Positions 24,279 to 40,394 of a stretch of 64,000 bases of DNA are shown here, piece by piece (positions within the stretch are counted from its first letter, which is position 1; every line of letters starts with the position of its first letter). The notes beneath the pieces were generated by a model, which saw only the letters and a list, made by a program, of their open reading frames with translations, was not told the origin of the DNA and did not search any database. The DNA is taken from assembly GCF_034140825.1 (NCBI RefSeq), contig NC_089040.1, positions 4,525,501 to 4,589,500 on the forward strand. Direction: 5' to 3'. The stretch is from Oryza sativa Japonica Group. Lineage: Eukaryota; Streptophyta; Magnoliopsida; Poales; Poaceae. A program made the position numbers and the translations under genes.

Positions 24279-25132
24279 CTGTAATTCTGCGCGCTCGCTA
24301 ACTGAAACCTACCCCTATGCAATCTCACAGCTTCTGACAGGTGGGACATGCTGGTTGGGACCACAGAGCAGTGAGGGTAATGCGTGCCTGTACGACGAGT
24401 GACTAGCTTAAAAAAATTATACGAGTTGCTTCGAAAAATCATATTAATCATTTTTCAGAAAAAAAAAATATTAGCTAATACTTAATTAATCACATGATAA
24501 TAAGCCACCTCATTTTACGTGATAATACGTGTTTTACGACCTCTAACATACCGAACACAGCATTAGACGGGTACAGTTACCGAAAATTGGCCCTTTTACA
24601 AAATTTACTGTAAGAGTGAACCATGTCGAAAACTAATTGTAAAAGTGAGTCTGACCTCAGCGCATGTAGATGTAACATCTTAACACTAGGGTTGGCACTG
24701 TGCTACTCCCTCCGTCCTAGGAAACCCAACCTAGTATGTAATAGGTGAGTTTTTTTTTTTTTTGACAGATGAAGTATTCTCCAACGTGACTCGAATTTTC
24801 CAAATTAGCATAGTTCAGCACCATGAGAGCTCCGGATCGAATGAACCTGTTCATGGTACTACCATGTATGGTGAAGTGGCTCTAGCCTAGTGGTAGAGCA
24901 CCTTTCACTCTCATGTCTTGGTGGCTGTGGTTGTGGTTGTGGGTTTTTTCTTTAAAATATCACATGTTTTGTTCCAATTTTATTTTATAAATATCACAAT
25001 AAAAAATGAGAACTTAAATTATAATATTAATATTAATACAATATTTAGCTCAATAACTATAAATTTGTATTTTTTGTACATCTTAATAAATAAAAGTTAC
25101 ATCTTTCTGTTTAAATTTAAAAATAAACTTAA
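24279..25132. other. Intergenic with a half Stowaway terminus
   Basis: Mostly AT-rich. CTCCCTCCGTCCTAGGAAAC at about 24706-24725 is one Stowaway-like terminus without a matching partner, probably truncated. A tRNA-like A box at about 24880-24900 is discussed among the rejected items. No gene is seen. Confidence 0.5.
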
Positions 25133-25491
25133 GAACCCATTTGAATCGCAGGATTGAAAAAGGTGATGAATAGAAAAAATACAGGATTCTAATAGAAATG
25201 TAAGTGTATAATAAAAGATTGCAAAACACGGAAAAAATACATGAATGATCGTTTAATTGTACCACAGGAAAAACGTATGAATCGGATGAGATAGATTCAA
25301 AGGAAATTTTTCAAGAGGTTGGGCTCTTGCTAAATTTCCTCCAAAATCTACACACAACGAGTCATTTCATAGGATTTTAATAGGATTTAGAAAGTTTCAA
25401 TTCTTTAAATCAAAGGGCCAAATAGAAAAATTTTCTATAGGATTTAAGTCCTACGAGATTCCTATATAAATTCTTTGATTCGAAGGGACTC
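25133..25491. mobile_element. Tourist-type MITE, 359 bp, diverged
   Basis: Diverged inverted termini (GAACCCATTTGAATCG at the left, CGAAGGGACTC at the right) flanked by TAA at 25130-25132 and 25492-25494. It belongs to the same loose family as the element at 16073. Confidence 0.7.
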
Positions 25492-25630
25492 TAAAACATA
25501 GTATGAACTATCAGTAGAAACTAGTTTTCACTTTTCAGAACTTGATGGTAAGCCTCCCGTGAAAAGAAATGGAAAAGATGAAGTGCATGGGGGTTCAAAT
25601 CTATGATGCAAGGATAGGAGCCACAGACCC

Positions 25631-26141
25631 GAACTAAATTTGAAAATATATTGTCTATTTATTTTTTCTCAGAAATATTCGGGATTCAATTTTTTTTGCA
25701 CAAATATACCGTCGGTATCGCTCAACGGATATGCGAAAATGACGTGGGCGTGACAACGCTGACAATGTCGCACGACGACGGCGCAAAACCACTCGTTCTC
25801 GCGCAGCGCTGGCGTGAGACCGAGCGGTCTCGCACAACAAAACAGATTATCATTTCAAAATGGCTTAATTAGTGATTAATTAGCCTGATTAGCGAATTAA
25901 TAAATTATTAATCAATCACTATCTATTATTAATTAATCAATAATCATGACAATTAATCACTAATCAATCAATTCTCAAAACGGTTTCGCTGTTTGGCCGT
26001 GCGAGACCTCTAGCATTGTCACGTCCACGTCATTCTCGCGCAGTGGTTAAGTGATATCGATAGTATATTTGTGCTAAATAATTTGAATCCCGAATATTTC
26101 TGAGAAAAAACAAATGAACAATATATTTCAAATTTAATTCC
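25631..26141. mobile_element. Foldback element, about 510 bp, probably Mutator-like
   Basis: Long imperfect inverted repeats of about 150 bp share the block TTTCTCAGAAATATTCGGGA (left copy near 25665-25685, complement near 26085-26105). The centre is a TTAAT/ATTAA-rich spacer. A 9-bp flank of CACAGACCC against CACTAACCC matches at seven positions, so an old Mutator-like insertion is plausible but not certain. Confidence 0.6.
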
Positions 26142-27178
26142 CACTAACCCTACAACTGAGCTAAGAACGTTCAAACAAATATGGCTTCCAGCATATTTGG
26201 AGGCAGCAGAGGTCGGCGCCAAGCCGCCAACTGTGTTGGCACTGAGATCTCATGACGTACCGAAAGTTGCCACCTCGGACACAATCTCAGCGTCAAGAAA
26301 GCTTAAGTGATTCAGACACGATGCCACTACATCTAATTCGTTTCCCGAAAGTTGCCACCTTGGACAATACACCAATAGATTGAACTAGGAGTGTTTTTCC
26401 CTTACCCCAAAATTCTTCTTCTCAATGTATGTCACCGCGAACTAAAAGCGCACAACGCGAACTCAACTGGAGCTTCCGACGGCAGTAGAATCCAGCACCA
26501 GCCAGAGCTCACCCACCACGCAAGCCGCACAATTAGGAATATCTGATTGAAAATAAGAATCAATTTGCACAATTAGGAATATCTGATTGAAAATAAGAAT
26601 CAATTTGCCACAATGGCAGTGTTTGGTTTGGTTCATAAATAATTCTTTCGTGTTTGGTTCATAAATAATTCTTTCGATTTTACATGCGTACTGGTCTCCT
26701 CCTGGAGCAGAGTGTAGACGCGGCTCAACACCTGTTGTGCTCGTGACTTCGTAACAAACGTAGCCTAAACTGCAGTTTGTTCAGCTCAATCACAACATTT
26801 TAGTGCTTACCTTTTTAACGGACCACACAATCTCATCAGTAACGAAAGATATTAGCAAAAACACATAGCAGCCACCAACAACACATACTCAACACATAGG
26901 GCATACTCCTGTGTTCTTGGTGGCTGCTATGTGTTCTTAGCACTACGAAAGATATTAGCAAAAAACACATACGAAAGACTGCTCCAAACCGGGATGAAGA
27001 CAAGATACATTCAATTCTTAAATCTAGCTACAGCACTAACACAATTTACTGCACCCACAGAGCAATGTTTGTCAGGGTAAGTCATCTTACGCTTACCCCT
27101 ATTCATCTAGAAGACCAATGGGTATCCATAATGAACCGTAAAACCAACCCAACCGTAAAGTCTGTAACCAATATCCCA
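26142..27178. other. Intergenic with small tandem and inverted repeats
   Basis: Contains a 40-bp direct duplication (26527-26566 and 26567-26606), a duplicated TTTGGTTCATAAATAATTCT block (about 26627-26675) and the hairpin at 26860-26935 listed separately. It lies downstream of the RUVBL2 stop codon, so its right end includes that gene's 3' UTR. No other gene is seen. Confidence 0.55.
26860..26935. repeat. 19-bp perfect inverted repeat (hairpin)
   Basis: AACACATAGCAGCCACCAA at 26860-26878 pairs perfectly with its complement at 26917-26935, leaving a 38-base loop. The flanks repeat directly as well (CGAAAGATATTAGCAAAA near 26843 and 26945). This suggests a local inverted duplication and not a gene. 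Confidence 0.85.
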
Positions 27179-31129
<3,951 letters not shown>

Positions 31130-31138
31130 TTAATAACG

Positions 31139-32029
31139 GGGGAATTTAACTATTTGCAACTATTAGGTTTGTCAATTATCTAAATGCCCCTCTTAGAATT
31201 GCATTTATTTTTTTGCCATTGAAGAGAGAGAACTTCTTAATTCTTTGCCACTTTTGCATATATAGCACGCCAACAAGGTTGTCCCGTCATCTTATTCCTT
31301 CTCCACCTCCTCTCTATCTTCTCTCCCCCTTCTCTCTCACCTCCGGCATCTTGTTGGACAAACGGCGAGCTCCTACTCGTCGAGCACTGAGCCTCGCTGA
31401 GCCCTCTGAAGGAGGAGCTCGCTGACCGGATGGTGCCCAAGTATGGCCGTGTCACGTGAGGTTGGGGGTTGCGGCAGACATTGTCGACTGCAGAAGTGTC
31501 CTAAGGAGGATGACGAGGAGAGTCCATGGACCGAGGCACAACGATGAAGCGGGGATGCGGCGGTGTGGAGGAGGGAAGGGTGGACTTGAGGAAAAGAGGC
31601 TTGCTACTGGCAATGGCGCTCATTCGCGGCTCCGCGACCCGTTTCACTTGACCTCACTGTTGACAATGGCGCTCCTCCTTATCAACATCCACCGCGAGCA
31701 CAAAACCCTCATCTTGTGCGCCTTGTCCTCCTTTGGTGACAGCAAGCTCCTGGGTCCCTGCCGCGCCACATCTCCACCTAACCAGCCAAGACAAGGGAGC
31801 TCGCTGGCTACCCAAGAAGATAGCCGAAGGTGAGGAAGGAGAGAGAAGATAGAGAGGAGGGGGAGAAGGAAGAAGATGACGGGGCGGCTTTGTTGGCGTG
31901 CCACGTATGTAAAAGTGGCAAAAAAAATTAAGAAGTTGTTTCTCTCTAAGGGCATAAAATTAAGTGCAATTTTTAGAGGGGCATTTGGATAATTGACAAA
32001 CCTAATAGTGGCAAATAGTTAAATTCCCC
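31139..32029. mobile_element. Mutator-like element, 891 bp, in the ORC1 promoter
   Basis: Inverted repeats of about 210 bp begin GGGGAATTTAACTATTTG. The 9-bp flanks are TTAATAACG (31130-31138) and TTAATAACC (32030-32038), eight of nine matching. The interior is GC-rich with open frames but no transposase and no recognised host domain, so it is Pack-MULE-like with unidentified cargo. Its right end lies 184 bp upstream of the ORC1 start codon. Confidence 0.88.
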
Positions 32030-32101
32030 TTAATAACCCTCTAGGGCCAGATTCTCAAATTCTCATCACTCGAGGGGTTAAAATGTAAAAGAGCGAAAAA
32101 C

Positions 32102-32115
32102 TCCCGCGCGCCAAA
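32102..32115 (-). promoter_or_regulatory. E2F-type site in the ORC1 promoter
   Basis: TCCCGCGCGCCAAA contains, on the minus strand, TTTGGCGC, which fits the plant E2F consensus TTTSSCGC. It is about 100 bp upstream of the ORC1 ATG. A telo-box-like AACCCTAAA follows at 32125-32133. Plant ORC1 genes are known E2F targets expressed at G1/S, so the pairing is functionally sensible. Confidence 0.75.
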
Positions 32116-32213
32116 TCGTGATGGAACCCTAAACTCCACCGCTCCCATCTCGTCTCGATCCCCTCCATTTCAAATCCACACTCCGCCTCCCCTCTCCGGC
32201 CGCCGCCGGCGAG

Positions 32214-35200
32214 ATGGATCTCTCCGCCACCCCGTCCAGATCCAAATCCGGCCTCAGATCCTCCCCGAGGAAGCCCGTCGCCGCCCCCGCCGTGGCCCAG
32301 ATGGACCTCTCCACCCCGTCCAAGCCGACCCCCAGGCGGAAGCCCAAGGCGCCGCCGGTGGCGGCTCCGATGTCCCCCGTGACCCCGTCCTCCGTCCGCC
32401 GCTCCTCCCGCCTCCTCGAGACGCCGACCAAGGTAACTTCCGAGACCCCCGTGAAGCCCACCCCAACCCCGAAGCGGAAGCGCGCCGCGCCGTCGCCGTC
32501 GCCGAAGACGCCGACCCAGTCCGAGCCCAAGCGGCAGCGGCAGAGGCAGAGGCAGAGGCAGCAGCCGAAGAAGCCGAAGAAGAGGGCGTACTACCGGAAG
32601 GTGGTGTACGACGGCGGGGAGTTCGCCGCCGGGGACGACGTGTACGTGAAGCGGCGGGATGGCGCGGAGTCCGACGCGGAGGACCCGGAGGCGGAGGAGT
32701 GCCGCGTGTGCTTCCGCGCCGGCGCCGCGGTGATGGTGGAGTGCGACGTGTGCCTCGGCGGGTTCCACCTGCGGTGCGTGCGCCCGCCGCTGCGGCGCGT
32801 GCCGGAGGGGGACTGGGCGTGCCCCTACTGCGAGGCCGAGCGCGCGGGGAAGGCCATCGAGAGGCCCAAGCCGCCGGAGGGGAAGCGCATCGTGAGGACC
32901 GCCAAAGAGAAGCTTCTCTCCAGTGATTTGTGGGCTGCACGAATCGAGAGGTCAGTGAAAATTGTGCTCTGTGGTTATTTTGTAGTCAGTATGGTAGGCA
33001 GAAGTTGATTCCGTTCAATTATTGTTTCGATTCATTTCAACTTGCTTGAACTAGCCACATTACGACGAATTCTAGTGAATCTTATAGTCAGAATGAGGTA
33101 GCATTGAGCAGTAATGACGAACTGGTGGTGTGATTGTGTGAATAGGATGTGTAACGGCGCATCCTTGTCATGATTTAGTTGTTCCAGTAATGAATTCTGC
33201 ATAGACAATCGTTTGTTCTGGCCTTGAATTAGGTCTGATACCCCATGTCCCCAGCAAAAGAAGGTTGCATCAGTAATTGGGGTTGGTGCAAGATGCACCT
33301 GGATAATTTCTGGATGTTTATCGTTGCAATTAAACCTCTAGTTCTCTACTGTAACAATTTCACTCGACTGCTTGTAAAGTTTGAGACATACAATTTCTTA
33401 CCAATACCGTTGGTTGCAACAGTTTATGGAGGGAGCCAGATGGAATATTCTGGGCAAAGGTAAGATGGTATATTATCCCTGAAGAGACTGCAGCAGGAAG
33501 GCAGCCACATAATTTGCGTAGGGAGCTGTACCGCACCAATGATCTTGCAGACATTGAGGTGATAAGTTATTTTCGAGTGATAAATTGGTTCCTTTGGATG
33601 GTATTTTTGTTCATTATTCATTCTGTTCCTTGCTTTTATGGCTTTTGCAGATGGAAACAATTCTTAGACATTGTTATGTCATGAGCCCCAAAGAATTTAA
33701 GGATGCTAGTGATCAAGGAGATGACGTATTCTACTGTGAATATGAATATGACATACACTGGCATAATTTTAAGCGTCTGGCAGACATCGATGATGAACCT
33801 GAGGTACATGTACTGAAACTTGGTTATAGACTGTTCATAGTAGGAGTGTAGGACTCAGGGGCACCATTCTGGTAGTCAAGAAGTGAACCTCATCCTACTC
33901 TGTTATTGTAGACAAAGGAAGATCCTGGCGACGAGCCATACAATGCTGGTAATGATTATGTCAGTGACTCGGATGAAGATTCTGAATATGATGAGGAGGA
34001 AGAACCTACTAAATGTAGTTCTGCTAGAACACATCAATCACATGCGTTGGCTGCGGTACCAACCATTCCTCGTCCTCCCCCCCTCTTGCCTGTCTCCTCT
34101 CTGCTAGTGTTGCACTTCATGCTTTACTGAAATGACATGCCCATTTGCAGAATCTGCGGAAAGGGAGGACATATGGCCTACAAAAAATTGGGATCCGTAA
34201 AATTCCTGAACATGTCCGGTGTCATCAAAAGACCAATCTGGAGAAGGCAAAAGCAACCCTGTTATTGGCAACTCTTCCTAAGTCGTTACCTTGTAGGGAT
34301 AAGTATGTTAGTACATTTTTGCAGCTTGTTTCAACCACTTTCTTTTGCAAACTGCTTTTGAGTTGAAGTCTCATGTCAGAGAAATGGAGGAGATATCTGC
34401 ATTTGTGAAGGATGCAATTTGCAATGATCAATGTCTAGGACGCTGCCTTTATATTCATGGTGTACCAGGCACTGGCAAGGTAACTAACCATCCTTTACTG
34501 TCCCCTATGATGGTTTGATGTCCTTTTCTGTGGCTGAAGGCTAAGCAATATTTTCTGTGCCTACTTTTTCAACCTGTAGACTATGAGTGTACTTGCAGTT
34601 ATGAGGAGGCTAAGATCCGAGCTTGATTCTGGGAATCTGAGGCCTTATTCTTTCATAGAGATTAATGGTCTTAAATTAGCTTCTCCAGAGAATATCTACA
34701 AGGTATGTGAACTTCTATCTTGGTTGAATACTATGATTGTCCTAGTAAACCATATCAGCCATGTTAAAAGGATTATAATGCATATAATTTTAATATATGC
34801 AGGTTATATATGAACAGTTGAGTGGGCATAGGGTAGGGTGGAAAAAAGCCCTTCATTATTTAACCGAGCACTTTTCAGGTGGCACTAAAATTGGCAAACA
34901 AGCAAACCAGCCAATTATTTTGCTCATCGATGAGCTTGATCTTCTTTTGACGAGAAATCAGTCGGTAATAATTTGTAGCTGAACCTGTTGAGTAGTTCAG
35001 CAATTTTGTATTCTATTGTTTGGAAAATGATAATTGTTTGATATTTCGTTTTGTTTGTCACTTTGTTTTACCATGTAGATTCATGTTCATTGACATTTGA
35101 GCTAATGTTTTGTCAGGTGCTGTATAACATTCTTGACTGGCCCACCAGGCCAAATTCAAACCTAGTTGTCATAGGTACCTATACTTTTGTTTGTTTTACG

Positions 35201-38200
35201 TGTGATTTTAGATGGCCTTTTAATTACTCTTTGGCTGTTACTGAACGCAGGTATAGCGAACACAATGGATCTTCCTGAAAAGTTATTGCCTCGTATTTCA
35301 AGTCGGATGGGTATCCAACGACTGTGTTTTGGCCCATATAATTATCGGCAACTGCAGGAGATCATTACAAGCCGTCTAAAGGGCATTGATGCCTTTGAAG
35401 ACCAAGCTATTGAATTTGCTTCTAGAAAGGTTTGGAATGCAGTGTCATGTGTAAATCTTTTCTATTATTCACCCATGTCTTTTCTGTGACTGTTGCTTTG
35501 TCCATCCTATTTGCAATTTTTTTTCCTGAAGGGTGAATTTATGCAACATGTCTTTTGTTTTAAGGTTATTTCATTATTTTGTTCTCTGCATATGAATTTT
35601 CCATGCCATTAAACACCTTTTTGCTACCGCTTGTCCGATAACAAAAACTTTGGATGTTCTGAGTTCCTAGTCAAACTAATAAATGAGTGGCAGGTGCTGT
35701 AATCACTCTACACTTTTCCCTTTTCCAACAAATACTGTACAGAACACATTGTCTGTTTAGTCAATGATTGCATGCCATACGTGTAGCAGTCTTACTTTTG
35801 GGGGATTGAACTTACAAACTAAGGAACACCTCATGATCTAGGAGATCAATTATTTGTGTCATCTGTAGTTAGTTACTTAAGACACTTAGCAATTTCTTTT
35901 CATTGTAGTTCCTTTTTGTATGTTCCTGCAAGTTCAGTTGACAGTTGACACCAACGGAAGCCAGTGGACTAACTGCATTCACAGCACTGTGGTTTGGTTG
36001 CACACTGACTGTTAAGTGTCATCTGTCATTTCATCCCGGATGAACATTACTTATTACTTCACTGAGTTTCATCATTCCATATTACAGGAAAAAGTTATAT
36101 GTTTCTATAGAAAAGTCAAACAACAAGCAATGGCCCATACAACGCCCCCTCCTGTTGTCACATGCTGTAGGGTTCTGTTGGCATGTGTTTTATTCAACTG
36201 ACTATTGCCTACTTGTACAGGTAGCTGCTATGTCTGGTGATGCAAGGCGAGCCTTAGAAATATGTAGACGTGCAGCAGAGTTTGCAGATTACCGCGTTAA
36301 ACAATCTGGGCACACTTCTGTGAATAGAGGTACGGACCACATATCTACAAGCCATTTATTGCAGTCATGGATTCTGGATTTATGTAATCTTGATGAATAT
36401 ATATTCAAGTACTATGGTCTTATGACTTCATCCCTTCATTCGTATCCAATTCCAGCTGTGTATAGTGATCAAACTTTAATCTGATACCTGTAGGAAAAAA
36501 TGTTGTTTGCATGGGTGACATAGAAGCTGCTATTCAGGAAGTCTTTCAGGCACCACATATTCAAGTAAGTGGGCACTGATTGCTTGTTTTAAGAAATCAG
36601 ACTCCTAGTTCACTTTGTAATGCAGTACATTATTCAGTTAGGGGTTGGTTACTGCACATACTTAGCTTGCCCTTCCCTAACAAGACCAATTACTTTGGCT
36701 AGGTACACCTTCAGGTGTAGAGACCAGGAGTTATCGTCCATTATCTAACAAAACTTAACCAATTACTAATGTTAGCTGACCTTCTAAGCCTCACCTGTAA
36801 CTTTTTTCCTCTAACAGGTAATGAAGAACTGCCCAAAATTTGGAAAGATTATATTGGTCGCTATGGTTCATGAATTATACAGAAGTGGGCTAGGTGAAGT
36901 GATGTTCGATAAGGTGAGCACCCACTTTTTGTTGTTTTAATTTATAGAGCACTGCTACACATACTAGCTTTTTCTTGCTAAATTTTTACTAACAATCATC
37001 TTAACCGTTTGATTTAGGTAGATGGAAGTTATAAAAAATTTAGATACTCATAGAATGACACATCAGTGTTAGTAAGAAAAAAAATAGTACATAGAGCCTT
37101 TTCCTAATTTATATGTTGCTGGCCTAGCTTTGTGAGCATAAAGAAAAAGCAAGGTAGAGATTGACTTTTCTCTGATTCTAATGCAAAAATATCACCTCTG
37201 TTTATTCTCTAGTAGGTGATTCATCAAACTTATTAGGCCTTTTTAGACAGCTGTATCCACTGTCTTTCAAGTTTCAATAGTACAGCATATTACCGTCCTT
37301 CACATGACTTCAGAATTCACTGTAACAGTATTACTACAACACATACTGGTTATTTCCCTGAATCAGTACAATGGCCTGCAGGGCTGAAACGTGCAAGTGT
37401 TTTGTACTTTGTCATGTATTCTTCATTAACATTTTCAATGCATCGTTTTATTTTAACAGCACCTTGTATTTATGTGAATTGAGGCAGATACAAAGTCTTG
37501 TTTTGCTTAAGAAGTTCCCTTGGTGTCAGTACTTTTAATTCTTTAGTGAATTACTTTTGAGATGTCAATAATCCTAATTGATGTTATGCTCATGCTTAAT
37601 ATTGTTGGTGGTTTGAAGGAAGAAATCTGATGGGCTTTCCTATTATGCTGTAGCTGGCAGCAACTGTCCTCTCTTGGTGCCATGTCAACAGAGAATTATT
37701 GCCTGGCTATGATACTCTTCTGAAAATCTGGTAAATGAATCTGGTTTTTTGTTTACTTCATATTACATGATTTTTTCCCCAAATGTGGACGGTGCTCTTT
37801 CATTTGCTTAAGTTTGGATTGCAAGCGCAGGTGCATTGGCATGCTTGTGTTCCAAGAGGGATAAATATTACTCCCTCCTTCCCAAATTGATAATCATATA
37901 TGGAATACACAATTTCTCAAATTGATCATCATATAACTGCATGGATACGGATTTCATCGGAATATAATTAATGTAGCATGGGAGAATGTGTGCATGCTAA
38001 GGGTGTAATTGGCATGGTGTTTTAATCGATATATACATTGTGGGAGAATGTGTGCATGATGTCTTGATTGATGTGATTTAAATTATCATTGGCCTTGGCG
38101 TATAAACATATATGATGATCAATTTGGGATGGAAGGAGTAATGAACAATGAATCCCAGTTCTAGCCAGGCAAAATATTCTTAGAATCATAGAAATGGATG

Positions 38201-39438
38201 GGGTATTACATCTTCGATTAAATTTCACAAAACTACAGATACTATGACCAAATTATCACAAAACTACATATTTAACTCAGTGTATCACAAAACTACACAT
38301 TTAACATCAAATTTATCATAAAACTACACATTTAAGATGAAGTGTCACAAAACACATGTTTAGTAACTAAATTATCATAAAACTACGGGTTTAGAACCAA
38401 TTTAATCACAAAGTAATAATGTTTATAGCTCCACCATAACAATGGTGCTAGGGATTTAAACTCCAAAAGTTGTAGTTTTGTGATAAGTTCAATATTAAAT
38501 ATGCATTTTTGTGATACTTAACCTAAAATCTGCAGTTTTGTGATAAATTTGGTACTAAATGTGTAGTTTTATGATATAACTCCTTAAATCTGTAGTTTTG
38601 TGATAATTTGGTCAAAATACCTGTAGTTTTGTGAAATTTACTCTACATCTTCTGATAAAAAAAACACATGTTAAAACATGGCCTGCCCTGCTATCATTTT
38701 TTTTCTTCTGTTACTAGTTCCTGCCAAGATTTCATTCAAGTGACAGTATATCTGCTGGAACTTGACCTCTCTCATTTTCACCCTCTCTGCTAGTTGTATG
38801 GGGGCATTAAAACATTCACAGTGGTGCTGTTTTATCTTCATTCTCGAATGTGACTAATTTCGTTTATACTTATGTGTATGAAATAACTTGGTGTGTGTTC
38901 CTATTGCAGTTGCAAGCTTGGTGAAGGTAAGATAATTCTCTGCGAGGAAGGCACTAAGCACAAGTTGCAGAAGCTTCAGCTTAACTATCCAAGGTTAGCT
39001 TGCAAGATTGTGTTTGCCATTGAAATTGGCATTACAAGGCACCTTTATGCCGACTCTTTACTTACTGCCTTTTAAAGACTATCAGAGTCATCTTTTGGGG
39101 GAAAATTCAATTTGAATCATTTACATGTTTAAATTATACATCGTGTGTATTGTTCCCTCGTCAACTTAACTTTTTGTTTGAACGAATTAAAGCCTAGAGG
39201 TTCTAGTTTTAAGACTTGGCACTTAGCTACCCCATTATTAGTGATCCACTTCGGTCATTGGTGGAGCCTTGACGTGAGCGGAGAACTTTTGGTTAATCTA
39301 GCTGGATGAAAACTTAATATGCACCTCTTTTATCATGTAAAACTGTACTGATGATTATTTTTCTTGTCTGGCAGTGACGATGTAACTTTTGCCCTGAAGG
39401 AATCCCCAGATATTCCATGGTTGTCCAAGTACCTGTGA
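32214..39438 (+). CDS. ORC1: Origin recognition complex subunit 1
   Basis: Largest ORC subunit, an AAA+ ATPase that marks replication origins in the nucleus and loads CDC6, CDT1 and MCM. Exons are 32214-32950, 33423-33558, 33651-33803, 33912-34055, 34151-34302, 34380-34479, 34580-34702, 34803-34964, 35117-35174, 35251-35429, 36221-36329, 36494-36564, 36818-36913, 37654-37730, 38910-38993 and 39375-39438. All are GT-AG and in frame, giving 814 residues. The N-terminal tail is basic and rich in Pro, Ser and Thr with S/T-P sites. A PHD finger (Cys163 to Cys206) is embedded in a BAH domain, the arrangement specific to plant ORC1 that reads histone H3. Walker A is GVPGTGKT (468-475) and Walker B LLIDELD (555-561). 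[15 protein letters not shown] and the C-terminal winged helix follow. The first ATG fits the family. Intron 14 carries a Stowaway and a Mutator-like element. Confidence 0.97.
37871..38138. mobile_element. Stowaway MITE, 268 bp, in ORC1 intron 14
   Basis: Termini CTCCCTCCTTCCCAAATTGA and TCAATTTGGGATGGAAGGAG with TA flanks at 37869-37870 and 38139-38140. A GGGAGAATGTGTGCATG block occurs twice inside it. Confidence 0.88.
38216..38643. mobile_element. Mutator-like foldback element, 428 bp, in ORC1 intron 14
   Basis: A perfect 9-bp duplication TACATCTTC (38207-38215 and 38644-38652) bounds inverted repeats containing AAATTTCACAAAACTACAG. Each arm is built from repeated CACAAAACTACA units about 30-40 bp apart, and their complement TGTAGTTTTGTG fills the other arm. 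There is no coding capacity. It lies 78 bp beyond the Stowaway element in the same intron. Confidence 0.88.
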
Positions 39439-40394
39439 AGTTTACACTTGCAGCGGTTGTACTTTCCCAGCATTTCATTCATCTACTCCTGGAGTTGGAG
39501 AGCAACGATCGCAACTACTTGCCCTTGATCAGCAGTAAGTTTGAACATGTTCCCTTGTTCATTTTTTCGTACCTTTGCAGAAGTTTGAAGGCCATCTAGT
39601 ATTTTCTTGTCATGAACCATACTCCACACTGGAGCATGCAACACTAACAAGCCTAGCGCATCTTCTGCAGAATCTCGGAATTTATGTGGGTCCAATTGTT
39701 CATCTTCCAAAAGATATCGACTCGAAGGATGCCGCTGCAACAAAATGTAAATGCAGTGTCGCACCAGGACTGTAACATATGTATGATTCGAAGGAGATTG
39801 TAGGTCGCCATTTTATTTTCGCCAATCTGTTGTTACCCAAGAAACTTTGCTCTGGCAGTGTTGTTTTCTCTTGCATCCCTCTGTTACGTACTCCCTTCGT
39901 TCCAAAAAAAGACAAACCCTGGTTTCCGTGTCCAACGTTTGACCGTCCGTCTTATTTGAAAAAATTATGAAAAAAATTAAAAAGACAAGTCACGCATAAA
40001 ATATTAATCATGTTTTACCATCTAACAACAATGAAAATACGAATTATAAAAATTTTCATATAAGACGGACAGTCAAAGTTGGACACGAAAACTCAGGGTA
40101 AAACTCAGGGTTTGTCTTTTTTTTTTTACGGAGGGAGTACGTGCGAGCTGATTGTACTACTGCACATTTGTAACTGGTTACCTACAAATCATCATCAAAT
40201 TATCTGTTGTGAAACATTGACAAATGTATGATGGATTGATGATATCTGTTAAAACATTGACAAATTATCTCTTTTTCGCTTGTGAATTCCCGTGGGATAT
40301 TAATCTCTCGTTTGGAATTCACGCGGGCTCTCTCTTCTTCGTTTTATAGCTTGGACCCATCGCCTTCCTCTCGCCGCCGGCGAGCCCATTACCA
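39439..40394. other. ORC1 3' UTR and TGS1-like promoter
   Basis: The ORC1 trailer occupies the left part. A Stowaway MITE fills 39891-40137, and the last 250 bp lead into the TGS1-like gene. No other gene is seen. The open frames here have no domain. Confidence 0.6.
39891..40137. mobile_element. Stowaway MITE, 247 bp, family A copy 1
   Basis: Termini CTCCCTTCGTTCCAAAAAAA and TTTTTACGGAGGGAG with TA flanks at 39889-39890 and 40138-40139. The subterminal block TTTCCGTGTCCAACGTTTGA is shared with the copy at 45610-45844, which lies in the opposite orientation. Confidence 0.9.

Noticed and set aside
24876-24906. tRNA-like A box (TAGCCTAGTGGTAGAGC), suggesting a tRNA gene or SINE
   Set aside because: The A box fits well, but no B box follows at the right distance and no cloverleaf can be folded. 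At best it is a fragment of a tRNA-derived SINE.
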